48,691 nucleotides of DNA from Streptomyces longisporoflavus (GTDB lineage Bacteria; Actinomycetota; Actinomycetes; Streptomycetales; Streptomycetaceae), in the NCBI RefSeq assembly GCF_014649775.1, contig NZ_BMTR01000039.1, positions 1 through 48,691 of the forward strand. Direction: 5' to 3'. How positions within the stretch are numbered: the first letter of the stretch is position 1; the number at the start of each line of letters is the position of its first letter. Position numbers and translations under genes: made by a program. Shown here in pieces: positions 19,901 through 24,200 of this stretch. The notes beneath the pieces are model-generated. The model saw nothing but the letters and a program-made list of their open reading frames with translations, was not told where the DNA came from and did no database searches.

Positions 19901-21175
19901 GAGCGCCACGGTGCCCGCCGACCAGTCGACGTGGCTGCTGGGCTCGTCGACGTGCAGGGTCCTGGGCAGCACGCCGTGCCGCATCGCCATGACCATCTTG
20001 ATGATGCCGCCGGCCCCGGCCGCCGCCTGGGAGTGGCCGATGTTCGACTTCAGCGAGCCGAGCCACAGCGGGCGGTCCTCTTCGCGCTCGGCGCCGTAGG
20101 TGCCGATCAGGGCCTGGGCCTCGATCGGGTCGCCGAGGGTGGTGCCGGTGCCGTGCGCCTCGACCGCGTCCACCTGCGCGGGGGTGAGCCGGGCGCCGGC
20201 CAGGGCCTGGTTGATGACCGCCTGCTGGGCGGGGCCGTTGGGCGCGGTCAGGCCGTGGGACGCGCCGTCCTGGTTCACCGCGGAGCCGCGGATGACGGCG
20301 AGGATGGGGTGGCCGTTGCGCTGGGCGTCGGACAGGCGCTCCACCAGGAGCATGCCGACGCCCTCGCCCCAGCCGGTGCCGTCGGCGCTGTCGGAGAAGG
20401 CCTTGCAGCGGCCGTCGACGGACAGGGCGCGCTGCCTGCTGTACTCGACGAAGGTGCGCGGGGTGGACATGAAGGTGGCACCGCCCGCGAGGGCGAGGGA
20501 GCATTCGTCGCGGCGCAGCGCCACCATCGCCAGATGCAGGGCGACCAGGGACGACGAGCACGCGGTGTCGACGGTCACGGCGGGGCCGAGGAGGCCGAGG
20601 GTGTAGGCGACGCGGCCCGAGGCGATGCTGCCCGCGCTGCCGTTGGCGAGGAAGCCCTCGAAGCCTTCGGGTGCCCGGGGCAGCCGCGTGGCGTAGTCGT
20701 TGTACATGACGCCCGCGAACACACCGGTCTTGGTCTCCCTGGCCTGCGCCGGGTCGATTCCGGCGCGTTCGAACGCCTCCCAGGACGTCTCCAGGAGCAG
20801 CCGCTGCTGGGGGTCCATGGCCAGTGCCTCGCGCGGGCTGACCCCGAAGAACGCGGGGTCGAAGCCGGTGGCGCCCTGGAGGAATCCGCCGTGCCGGGTG
20901 ATCGAGGTGCCCGCGTGGTCCGGGTCCGGGTCGTAGAGGCTTTCGACGTCCCAGCCGCGGTCGGCGGGGAACTCGGTCACCGCGTCGCGGCCCTCGGCCA
21001 CCAACTGCCAGAGGTCTTCGGGTGATTCGATGCCGCCGGGGTAGCGGCAGCTCATCCCGATGATGGCGACGGGCTCGTTCTCCCGCTCCTCGACCTCGCG
21101 CAGGCGTCGGCGTGCGGTACGCAGATCGGTGGTGGCCCGCTTGAGGTAATCGCGGAGCTTGTCCTCGTTCTGCAT
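1907..21175 (-). CDS. Type I modular polyketide synthase, four modules (modules 3-6)
   Basis: Second PKS of the line, 6422 aa. The ATG at 21173-21175 sits 10 nt after AAGGAG (21186-21191). The frame stays open upstream to 21343, but that extension is Arg-rich non-family sequence. Order: docking helix (1-32); module 3 KS-AT-KR-ACP (34-1540); module 4 KS-AT-KR-ACP (1567-3070); module 5 KS-AT-KR-ACP (3092-4610); module 6 KS-AT-DH-KR-ACP (4633-6345); C-terminal docking region (6345-6422). KS cysteines are 206, 1742, 3265 and 4806; ACP serines are 1506, 3032, 4573 and 6305. Modules 3-5 have GHSIGE/HAFH ATs (malonyl) and A-type KRs (VWG or IWG). Module 6 has a GHSQGE/YAPH AT, a DH whose catalytic His is Tyr5553, and a B-type KR whose catalytic Ser is Ala6123. 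There is no thioesterase, so the chain passes to the next protein. Residue 3019 uses a TTA codon. Confidence 0.98.
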   Translation of the reverse strand: MQNEDKLRDYLKRATTDLRTARRRLREVEERENEPVAIIGMSCRYPGGIESPEDLWQLVAEGRDAVTEFPADRGWDVESLYDPDPDHAGTSITRHGGFLQGATGFDPAFFGVSPREALAMDPQQRLLLETSWEAFERAGIDPAQARETKTGVFAGVMYNDYATRLPRAPEGFEGFLANGSAGSIASGRVAYTLGLLGPAVTVDTACSSSLVALHLAMVALRRDECSLALAGGATFMSTPRTFVEYSRQRALSVDGRCKAFSDSADGTGWGEGVGMLLVERLSDAQRNGHPILAVIRGSAVNQDGASHGLTAPNGPAQQAVINQALAGARLTPAQVDAVEAHGTGTTLGDPIEAQALIGTYGAEREEDRPLWLGSLKSNIGHSQAAAGAGGIIKMVMAMRHGVLPRTLHVDEPSSHVDWSAGTVALLTEERPWPRTGEPRRAGVSSFGVSGTNAHVILEEAPALDLATTDGDTPVSASATATDRSAPAVTPWVLSARTPDALRAQADRLRSAVTASAGFDPAGVGFSLATTRSLFEHRAVVLADEDRGTTTDRLTALAEGRGAPGVLLGEATPHRVGFLFSGQGSQRLGMGRELADQYPVFADALDAVLDECDPRVREVLFGEDADALNETGVTQPALFAVEVALFRLLESWGVRPDVLAGHSIGELAAAHVAGVWSLADAVKVVSARGALMQALPSGGAMVAVQASEAEIAPDLSETVGLAAVNGPGSVVVSGVAADVDAVAEKWRTAGRKVSRLKVSHAFHSPLMEPMLDDFRRVLEGVSYEAPSIPLVSTLTGVRASADELTSPKYWVRHVREAVRFHGAVTELREEGVDVFLEIGPGGVLSGLGQVNAPEAAFVPSLRGDRPELAALTTAIGQLHVRGVPVDLAALFDGSGARRVDLPTYAFQREHYWLDAPAAEESTGRTSPEEARFWEAVEEGDPADLARTLGVSSDDPLSAVLPRLSAWRRKQRDRLTADALRYRVDWRAVPAGTRRPAGTWLVAAPAGDECAEWVRASLTRNGADEVYVLHVDVDPGAGTVDWAERLAELPPLSGVVSLLGLADAGEGPVPAGVAATIGLLQALGDVDAPLWCVTSGAVSTGADDAVNGFEQSMLWGLGRAAALEHPGRWGGLIDLPQAQAQAQAWDERTGDLLASAVAASGEDQIALRDHTVLGRRLVPAPLGEVSEESWSPRGTVLVTGGTGALGGHVARWLAAHGAEHIVLAARRGRAARGAEGLEAELVGLGARVTFATCDVADRDAVAAMLESLPPLSAVIHTAGVERPAALADLDPHDLTGFADVLAAKADGARNLHELLADTPLDAFVLFSSIAGVWGSGGQAAYGAANAYLDALADHRRASGLPATAVAWGPWGGGGMVEDSGQAAHLKRLGLLTMDPGVALAGLGSAVAHGDTKVTVADVDWARFAGTFTAQRPSALLGELPDVRALFDAAPAEQGGTSELAQRLAALDEDEQERHLTNLVRSEAAAVLGHASTDAFPAKRAFRQLGFDSLTAVELRARLSEATGIGLPASVVFDYPTPADLAAHLRVALSGTAPAASGTGTVSGVTGVSDEPIAIVAMACRFPGGVASPEDLWQVLLSGRDTVTEFPADRGWDTEALYSPDPETAGVGTTYSRRGAFLDGVADFDPTFFGISPREALAMDPQQRLLLETSWEAFERAGIDPTTLRGSRSGVFVGTNGQDYTTLMTAAPESVDGYFGTGSAASVISGRLSYTFGLEGPAVTVDTACSSSLVALHLAVQALRTGECELALAGGVTVMSTPAAFVEFSRQRGLAADGRCKAFGAEADGTGWGEGIGMLLVERLSDARRHGHQVLAVVRGSAVNQDGASNGLTAPNGPSQQRVIRAALETTGLSPSDVDAVEAHGTGTKLGDPIEAQALLATYGQDRPADRPLLLGSVKSNIGHTQAAAGVAGVIKMVMAMQHGVLPRTLHADEPSPHVDWSTGAVELLSEEREWPVGDRPWRAGVSSFGFSGTNAHAIIEQAPTVEEPAPAVAAAPAGPVPWVLSARSAGALREQAARLLCDAVDLNPVDVGFSLVTTRASLEQRAVVIADDEETRLAALTALAEGRQAAGVVTGAVTGGLLGFLFSGQGSQRLGMGRELADQYPVFADALDAVLDECDPRVREVLFGEDAEALNETGVTQPALFAVEVALFRLLESWGVRPDVLAGHSIGELAAAHVAGVWSLADAVKVVSARGALMQVLPAGGAMVAVQASEAEIAPDLSETVGIAAVNGPTSVVVSGVAADVDAVAEKWREAGRKVSRLKVSHAFHSPLMDPMLDDFRRVLEEVSYEAPAIPIVSTLTGTRATADELTSPDYWVRHVRESVRFADAVVTLTDEGVTTFVEVGPGGTLAALGQESAPDAVFVPVLRGDRPEAVAATTAVGRLHVRGVEVEWAAFFAGRGARRVGLPTYAFQRERFWLDTPDAARGTERVSPEEARFWEVVEEGDIADLARTLGVSSDDPLSAVLPSLSAWRRKQRDRSTADGWRYRVDWRPVTVGSRRLNGVWLVVAAAGEERAEWVGDALTRNGADVRVLHVDPRGADWERELGEPSVLAGVVSLLGLADAGGSTVPAGVAATVRLLRALGDVDVPLWCVTSGAVSTGTGDAVTGFEQSMLWGLGRVAALEQPGRWGGLIDLPETRDVTAGETREETGELLASVLAAAGAAGTGGEDQIALRGGKVLSRRLVPAPVGEAAEESWSPRGTVLVTGGTGALGAHVARWLAGKGAEHLLLTSRRGPAAEGVDELCAKLTALGARVTVAACDAADRNALADVLASVPAEFPLTAVFHAAGIERSAALADLDPDDLTGFADVLTAKADGARNLHELLADTPLDAFVLFSSIAGVWGSSGQGAYAAANAYLDGLADHRRAAGLPATAVAWGPWGGGGMVATDAQATQLHRWGLGTMAPDVAVAALATALERGDGNIVVADVDWTRFAGTFMAQRPSALLGELPGVRALFDAAPAGQVGTSELAQRLAALDEAEQERHLTELVRHEAAAVLGHVSADALPPTRAFKELGFDSLTAVELRTRLRDATGIALPATLVFDYPTAAALAAYLRVELCGTDATPASHAPAAARGVTDEPIAIVSMACRFPGGVASPEDLWEFLRAGGDAVTEFPTDRGWDVEALYDPDPDSVGTTYLRSGAFMSDVSGFDAGFFGISPREALAMDPQQRLLLETSWELLERAGVDSASLRGERVGVFVGSNAQDYSLVLGGAGEDVGGYVATGNAASVASGRLSYTFGFEGPAVTVDTACSSSLVALHLAVQALRSGECEMALAGGVAVMSTPGAFIEFSRQRGLSQDGRCKAFGAGADGTSWGEGVGMLFVERLADARRNGHPVLAVVRGSAVNQDGASNGLTAPNGPSQQRVIRQALAGAGLAPSDVDAVEAHGTGTRLGDPIEAQALLATYGQDRAADRPLLLGSVKSNIGHTQAAAGVAGVIKMVMAMRHGVLPRTLHADEPSPHVDWSAGAVELLSEEREWPVGDRPWRAGVSSFGFSGTNAHTIIEQAPEATDALRTPGVEPEEASQRVRGGLVPWVLSAGDEGALRGQAERLLSLVDEHEPLDVGYSLATSRTALDHRAVVVAADRSEFLAALTAVAEGRTNGAVVSAVAGEPGRLGFLFSGQGSQRLGMGRELAERYGVFADALDAVLDECDPRVREVLFGEDADALNETGVTQPALFAVEVALFRLLQSWGVRPDMLAGHSIGELAAAHVAGVWSLADAVKVVSARGALMQVLPAGGAMVAVQASEAEIAPDLSETVGIAAVNGPTSVVISGVAADVEAVAEKWRAAGRKTSRLRVSHAFHSPLMDPILDDFRRVLEGVSYEAPAIPIVSTLTGTRATADELTSPDYWVRHVRDSVRFADAVGTLTDEGVTTFVEVGPGGTLAALGLGCAPDAVFLPALRAERPEEAALVTAVAALHTRGVAVDWAAYFAGSGARRVDLPTYAFQHRRYWMDAPASVAEAAPNADEARFWAAVESEEATALAASLGITDDGATDSLRAVLPLLTSWRRRSHEKSTLDQWRYTVGWRPVGIPATTPPAGTWLAVAFAGDERARAVSELLAGSGLALAVVEVEGTDRAGLADALRTALGQALARDEEIGGVLSLLAFDESPHADHPAVPNGVAATLALVQALGDTDVQAPLWCVTSGAVAAVADDTVTGFAQSMVWGLGRAAALEHPTRWGGLADLPETVDERVAARLCGLLGGAEDQVAVRGTGVFTRRLRRADRTGSGSRWTPRGTVLVTGGLGALGARAARWSAAHGAEHVVLVSRRGGAADGAAELEAELTQLGARVTVAAVDIADREALAALLDGLAAAGDRVSAVVHTAGLNDSTPVQETGLARFADVVGAKVAGAAHLHELLADTPLDAFLCYSSIAGIWGSGGQVGYSAANAYLDALAEHRTARGLPGTAVAWGPWGGGGMADDEAQRQLSRRGLLTLPPELAVGALADAVGAGTASTVVADVDWERFAPAFTIARPSPLLADLPEARDAVASRDDGPDGPAEADGSDTEGARLRARLTGLDAAKQGELVRTLVVAQAAEVLGHITAGAVDAERAFRDLGFDSLTAVELRNALTAATGLTLPATAVFDYPTPAALADHLLSAVVEPHGETPLAPAAAPSAASDEPIAIVAMACRYPGGVRSPEDLWQVLMSGGDAVSEFPTDRGWDIEALYDPDPAGIGTTYSRRGAFLDRVADFDATFFGTSPREALAMDPQQRLLLETSWEAFERAGIDPDAVRGERVGVFVGSNVQDYGLVLGDAVEDVGGHVATGSAASVMSGRLSYTFGLEGPAVTVDTACSSSLVALHLAVQALRSGECELALTGGVTVMSTPGAFIEFSRQRGLSVDGRCKAFSDSADGTGWGEGIGMLIVERLSDARRNGHQVLAVVRGSAVNQDGASNGLTAPNGPSQQRVIRQALASAGLTPSDVDAVEAHGTGTTLGDPIEAQALLATYGQDRPADRPLQLGSVKSNLGHTQAAAGVAGVIKMVMAMRHGVLPKTLHVTEPSTHVDWSAGAMELLTDPREWPSVDRPRRAGVSSFGFSGTNAHTIIEQAPETASPDIAPAEPGVVPWVLSARSAEALREQASRLRDDFGRGDGSVTVADVAHSLRSRSVFDHRAVVVGLDREDFRAGLTALAEGREAPDVVTGTADNRGTGTVFVFPGHGTQWVGMALELLDSSPVFRTRMEECAEALGEHVDWSLIDAIQDPVLMERLDVVQPALFAVMVSLAATWRSWGVEPSAVLGHSQGEIAAACVAGALSLPDAARLAVLRSKALTALAGRGGMVSLALGVDDVRELLTRWDGQLTVGVVNGPASVVVSGDIDALDELMDVCAEQGVWARRVKADYAPHSHHVEQVETDILEGLAGVTPRSGDVPYYSPLAGGWLDTRELDASYWYRSLRQTVEFADAVVGLVAAGFTTFVEVSPHPVLVAGLGELTGNDGLVVGSLRRGDGGKDRLLNSASRLFVRGGRVDWPLPEARHVDLPTYPFQRRRFWPTTTHTASGDVTSAGLGRVDHPLLAAVTELADSEALVFSGRLSPRTHPWLTDYRVLDTAVLPGAAYVDLALRAGDHVGCACLDDLVLEAPLVLPERDGVQIRLSLDGPDASGGRAFTVDSRGDEGGDWTRHATGTLTPQPAPVTGDLVAWPPSEAEPVDLEQHYASVTASGLDHGPAFQGLRAAWRKGDEVFAEVTLPDDLTDTGFGLHPALLDAALHATGLATSSQGLLPFSWTGVRLLATGATSLRVRLTPVGVDTVAVLVADSSGEPVAAVDELSLRPLSADQLDAARSAHRDALFEVTWAPMPDAAPETGTWAVIGGDTARLAHALTTAGEPVDEHADLAALLAAADAGLPVPRCVAVTPGEGATTPREAAHHTLDLLQKWLADDRFTASRLILVTNGAVPAGPDDGVPDLVRAPAWGLVRSAQSEHPGRFVLVDVDGDEKSPRRLPAAVATGEPQVVIRNGTATVARLARLAAPADAPRQPAFTPESTVLVTGGLGVLGGMTARHLVTRHGVRDLVLTGRRGPATPGADELRRELAGLGARVTVAACDVSDRAALAALLAEHPVTAVVHTAGALDDSVIESLTPRHIDTVFAPKADAALHLHELTKEHDLTAFVLFSAAAGVFGGPGQGNYAAANAFLDALAQHRHARGLPATSLAWGLWAEASGITGHLDDADVQRMARGGMTPLSNETGMALFDAAQTTGTATAVPAALDLTALRADPGQVRPLLRGLVPTPTRRAARSGDGGTTAVPLAQRLAGLTEAEQDRALVQLVRTHTAAVLGFPGTEAVEAERAFKELGFDSLTAVELRNRLDAEVDSRLPATLVFDHPNPAALAAHLRTTVLTGDNSPAAEVLGELNKLTVTISKLDPDDALAGDIRLRLRSLLSTWDESEPEAPTDDLTSATLDDVFDIIDEELGKS
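2140..7279 (-). other. PKS module 6: KS-AT-DH(degenerate)-KR(B-type, Ser lost)-ACP
   Basis: KS Cys4806 is intact. The AT has GHSQGE (Ser5252), typical of methylmalonyl ATs, but reads YAPH (5352-5355) where YASH is expected. The DH fold is present, but the HxxxGxxxxP motif reads YRVLDTAVLP: Tyr5553 replaces His and Asp5557 replaces Gly; the second catalytic residue, Asp5714 in LLDAALH, is kept. The KR has LDD (B-type) and the YxxxN pair (Tyr6136), but its catalytic Ser position is Ala6123 (FSAAAG instead of FSSAAG). ACP Ser is 6305. Expected product: beta-hydroxyl if the KR still works, otherwise beta-keto, and no double bond from this DH. Confidence 0.85.
7340..11902 (-). other. PKS module 5: KS-AT(malonyl)-KR(A-type)-ACP
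   Basis: KS Cys3265; AT GHSIGE (Ser3715) with HAFH (3812-3815), the malonyl signature; KR with GGLGALG, SSIAGIWG and Tyr4397 followed by Asn; ACP GFDSL with Ser4573. The Trp after the SSIAG motif and the lack of LDD predict an A-type (L-hydroxyl) product. Confidence 0.88.
9834..10033 (-). repeat. 200-bp exact repeat in an AT domain (copy in module 5)
   Basis: By eye this stretch is identical to 14430-14629 in module 4 (offset 4596 bp). It encodes AT sequence ending at the GHSIGE active site, and similarity continues on both sides with scattered differences. Module 3 (about 18990-19192) has a close but diverged version. Exact nucleotide identity including third positions indicates recent duplication or gene conversion rather than only protein-level constraint. 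Confidence 0.85.
12119..12121 (-). promoter_or_regulatory. In-frame TTA leucine codon (bldA target candidate)
   Basis: On the minus strand the reading GAC GCC TTA CCC CCG encodes Asp-Ala-Leu-Pro-Pro, with the Leu at residue 3019 of the four-module PKS. In Streptomyces TTA is read only by the bldA tRNA, which accumulates late in growth. This codon may therefore delay translation of the synthase; the effect is inferred. Confidence 0.75.
14430..14629 (-). repeat. 200-bp exact repeat in an AT domain (copy in module 4)
   Basis: Partner of 9834-10033. The first flanking mismatches are at 14429 (g against c at 9833) and 14630 (a against g at 10034). It lies at the same place in the AT fold, just before and into the GHSIGE active site. 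Confidence 0.85.
16540..21076 (-). other. PKS module 3: KS-AT(malonyl)-KR(A-type)-ACP
   Basis: KS Cys206; AT GHSIGE (Ser662) with HAFH (759-762); KR with GGTGALG, SSIAGVWG and Tyr1339; ACP GFDSL with Ser1506. The motifs predict a malonyl unit with an A-type beta-hydroxyl. A short Gln-Ala repeat lies in the KR structural subdomain. Confidence 0.88.
17751..17774 (-). repeat. Hexanucleotide tandem repeat encoding (Gln-Ala)n
   Basis: Four consecutive gcctgc-type units on the plus strand (the last ends in gcctgg) encode an alternating Gln-Ala run within the structural half of the module 3 KR. Other modules lack it at this place, so it is probably a slippage expansion in a tolerant linker. Confidence 0.7.
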
Positions 21176-21185
21176 CTGACGTGTG

Positions 21186-21191
21186 CTCCTT
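21186..21191 (-). promoter_or_regulatory. Ribosome binding site fixing the start of the four-module PKS
   Basis: AAGGAG on the minus strand with a 10-nt spacer to the ATG at 21175. It supports this start over the open frame running back to 21343, and lies in the 53-nt gap after the upstream PKS stop at 21229. Confidence 0.75.
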
Positions 21192-21228
21192 ACGGCGGTG
21201 CGGGGGAGATCGTTGCGGTCCGGCCCGG

Positions 21229-24200
21229 TCACGAGGCCTCGAGTTCGTTGTCGAGGTAGCCGAAGAGTTCGTCGTCGGTGGCCGACGCGAGGTCGTCGGA
21301 CTCGACGTCCTCCTCGGCGTCGTCGGCCCGTGCGTCGCTCCACCTGGCGAGCAGGGCCCGCAGCCGCAGGTCCACCTTGGTGGCGGTGCCGTCGTCGGCG
21401 AGGGCGAGCAGCGCGTTCTCCAGGTGGTCGAGCTGGTCGAGTACGCCGGTGTCGGGATCGGGTTCGGTGCGCGGGAGCAGCGTGAGCATGTGCCGGCTGA
21501 TCGCGGCGACCGAGGGGTGGTCGAACACGAGGGTCGACGGCAGCCGCATGCCGGTCGCGTTGGTGAGCCGGTTGCGCAGTTCCACCGAGGTCAGCGAGTC
21601 GAAGCCGAGGTCCTGCAGGGCGCGGCCGGGCTCGATCCGGGCGCCGGTCGTGTGGCCGAGTACGGCTGCGACCTGTGCGCTGACCAGGTCGAGGACCGTC
21701 TGTTCACGGTCCTCGGCGGACTGGCGTGCGACGGTCTCGGTGAACGACCCGGCGGTGGCGGCGCTTGCCGCGGCGGCGCGGCGGGCGGGGGCGCGGACCA
21801 GGTTCCGCAGCATCGGGGGCAGTGTGCCGTCGGCCGCCTGGCCGCGCAGTGCGGCGGTGTCGAGCAGGACCGGTACGAGCTCGGGGCGGCTGTCCCTGGC
21901 CGCGGCGTCGAACAGGGCGAGGGCGTCGTCGGTGGGCAGTTCGAGGATGCCGGAACGGCCGAGGCGGGCCCGGTCGCCGGCGTCGAGTGCGGCGGTCATG
22001 CCGCTCGCGGCGGCCCACATGCCCCACGCGAGGGAGACGCCGGGCAGGCCCAGGGTGTGGCGGCGGTGCACGAGGGCGTCGAGCGTCGCGTTGGCGGCCG
22101 CGTAGCTCGCCTGTCCGGCGCTGCCGAGGACGCCGGCCGCCGAGGAGAACACCACGAACGCGGAGAGGTCGGCGTCCCGGGTCAGTTCGTCCAGGTGCAG
22201 GAGGCCGTCGACCTTCGGGGCGAACACGCGGACGACGCGGTCGGGGGTCAGCGACTCCAGTACGCCGTCGTCGACGATGCCCGCCGTGTGCACGACCGCG
22301 CCAAGCGGCTGGTCGAGGGAAGCGAGCAGCGCGGCCACCGAGTCGCGGTCTGCCACGTCGCACGCCGCCACGGACACGTGGGCGCCCAGTGTCTCCAGTT
22401 CGTCGCGGAGCGCCGCCGCGCCCTCGGTCGCCGGTCCCTTGCGTCCCGCGAGTACGAGGTTGCGTATGCCGTGCTCGGCGACCAGATGCCGGGCCACCAG
22501 GGCGCCGAGCGTGCCGAGGCCGCCGGTCACCAGGACGGGCCGGGCCGGGTCGAGGGGCGCGGGCACGGTGAGCACGACCTTGCCGACGTGGCGGGCCTGG
22601 CTGAGGTGGCGGAACGCCTCGGGTGCACGGCGGACGTCCCAGGCGCGCACCGGCAGGGGGCTGAGGGCGCCTGCCTCGAACAGGGCGAGCACCTCGACCA
22701 GCATCTCCTGGAAGCGGTCGGGTCCCGGCTGCGTCAGGTCGAACGTGGCGTACTCGACGCCGGGCGGCAGTGTGCCGGTGTCGCGCACGTCGGCCTTGCC
22801 CAGTTCGATGAACCGTCCGCCCCCAGGCAGCAGTTCGAGTGAGGCGTCGACGAACTCACGTACCAGGGAGTTCAGCACCACGTCCACGCCGCGGCCGCCG
22901 GTCCCGGCGGTGAACCGCGCCGCGAAGCCGGTGTCGCGCGAGGACGCCAGGTGGGATTCGGGTACGCCCGTCGCCCTTACGGTGTCCCACTTGGCGGGGC
23001 TCGCCGTGGCGAACACCTCGGCGCCCCAGTGGCGCGCGAGCTGTACGGCCGCCATGCCGACGCCGCCGGCCGCGGCGTGGACGAGCACGGACTCGCCCCG
23101 GCGCAGGCCGGCCAGGTCGTGCAGGGCGTAGTAGGCGGTGAGGAAGACCAGCGGCACGGACGCGCCGCGGGCGAAGGACCATCCGGCGGGCATCGGGGCG
23201 ACCAGCCTGCGGTCGGTGACGGCGAGCGGCCCGAAGCCCTTGGTGACCATGCCGAGGACGCGGTCGCCCACCGCCAGGTCGGTGACCCCCGTGCCGATCT
23301 CGGTCACCACGCCGGCGACCTCGCTGCCCATGTCGGCCTCGCCGGGGTAGGAGCCGAGGGCGATCAGCACGTCGCGGAAGTTGAGGCCCGCGGCGCGTAC
23401 GGCGATGCGCACCTCACCGGGCGCGAGGGGCGCGGCGGCGTCGGGGTGCGGCACCAGGGCGAGGCCGTCGAGGGAGCCGCGCTGCTTGATGTCCAGCCGC
23501 CACGGCCCGTCGGCGGGCGGGGTGAGCGCGTCGTCGTCGGTGGTGCGGACGAGCCGGGGCACTCGCACCTGGCCCGCCCTGACGGTGGTCTGGGGTTCGC
23601 CGGAGGCCAGCGCGGCGCGTACGGCGGCGGCGGGCTCCCCGGCGTCGTCGAGGTCGAGCAGTGTGAAGCGGCCGGGGTTCTCGGTCTGTGCCGAGCGCAC
23701 CAGTCCCCATACGGCGGCCTGCGCCGGGTCGGGCGCCTCGGTGTCGACCGCGCCGCGGGTCACGAACACCAGGCGGGTGTCGGTGGTCCGCTCGTCGGCG
23801 AGCCAGTCCTTGAGGTGTGCCAGGGCCCGGGACACCATCTGCCTGGCGGCCTGGCCGTCGTCCTTCGCGGAGGTCGGCGGGCACGGGACGAGCAGGTCGG
23901 TGACGCCGTCGAGGGCCTCGGGGCCCGACACGGTCGGCGCGTCGACGCGCAGGCCGCCAGGGAAGCCGTCGCCGCTGTCCCCGTCCGTGGCGAGCACGGC
24001 GAGTCCGGCCGTATCGCCCGCTGTCGCCTCGGCTGTTCCCTCGGCGGGCGTCCACTCCAAGCGCAGCAGGGCGTCGGTGCTCGTGGAGGGGGCCGCGCGC
24101 AGTTCCGTCGGGCGCATGACCAGCGAATCGACGGTCGCCACGGGCCGGCCGACCATGTCGGCGACGGCCAGCGACATCGCGTCCTGTCCCTGCCCTTCGG

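Noticed and set aside
21176..21343. N-terminal extension of the four-module PKS to 21343
   Set aside because: It would overlap the 3' end of the upstream PKS gene and encodes Arg-rich sequence without family character. The AAGGAG site and the docking-helix start support 21175.
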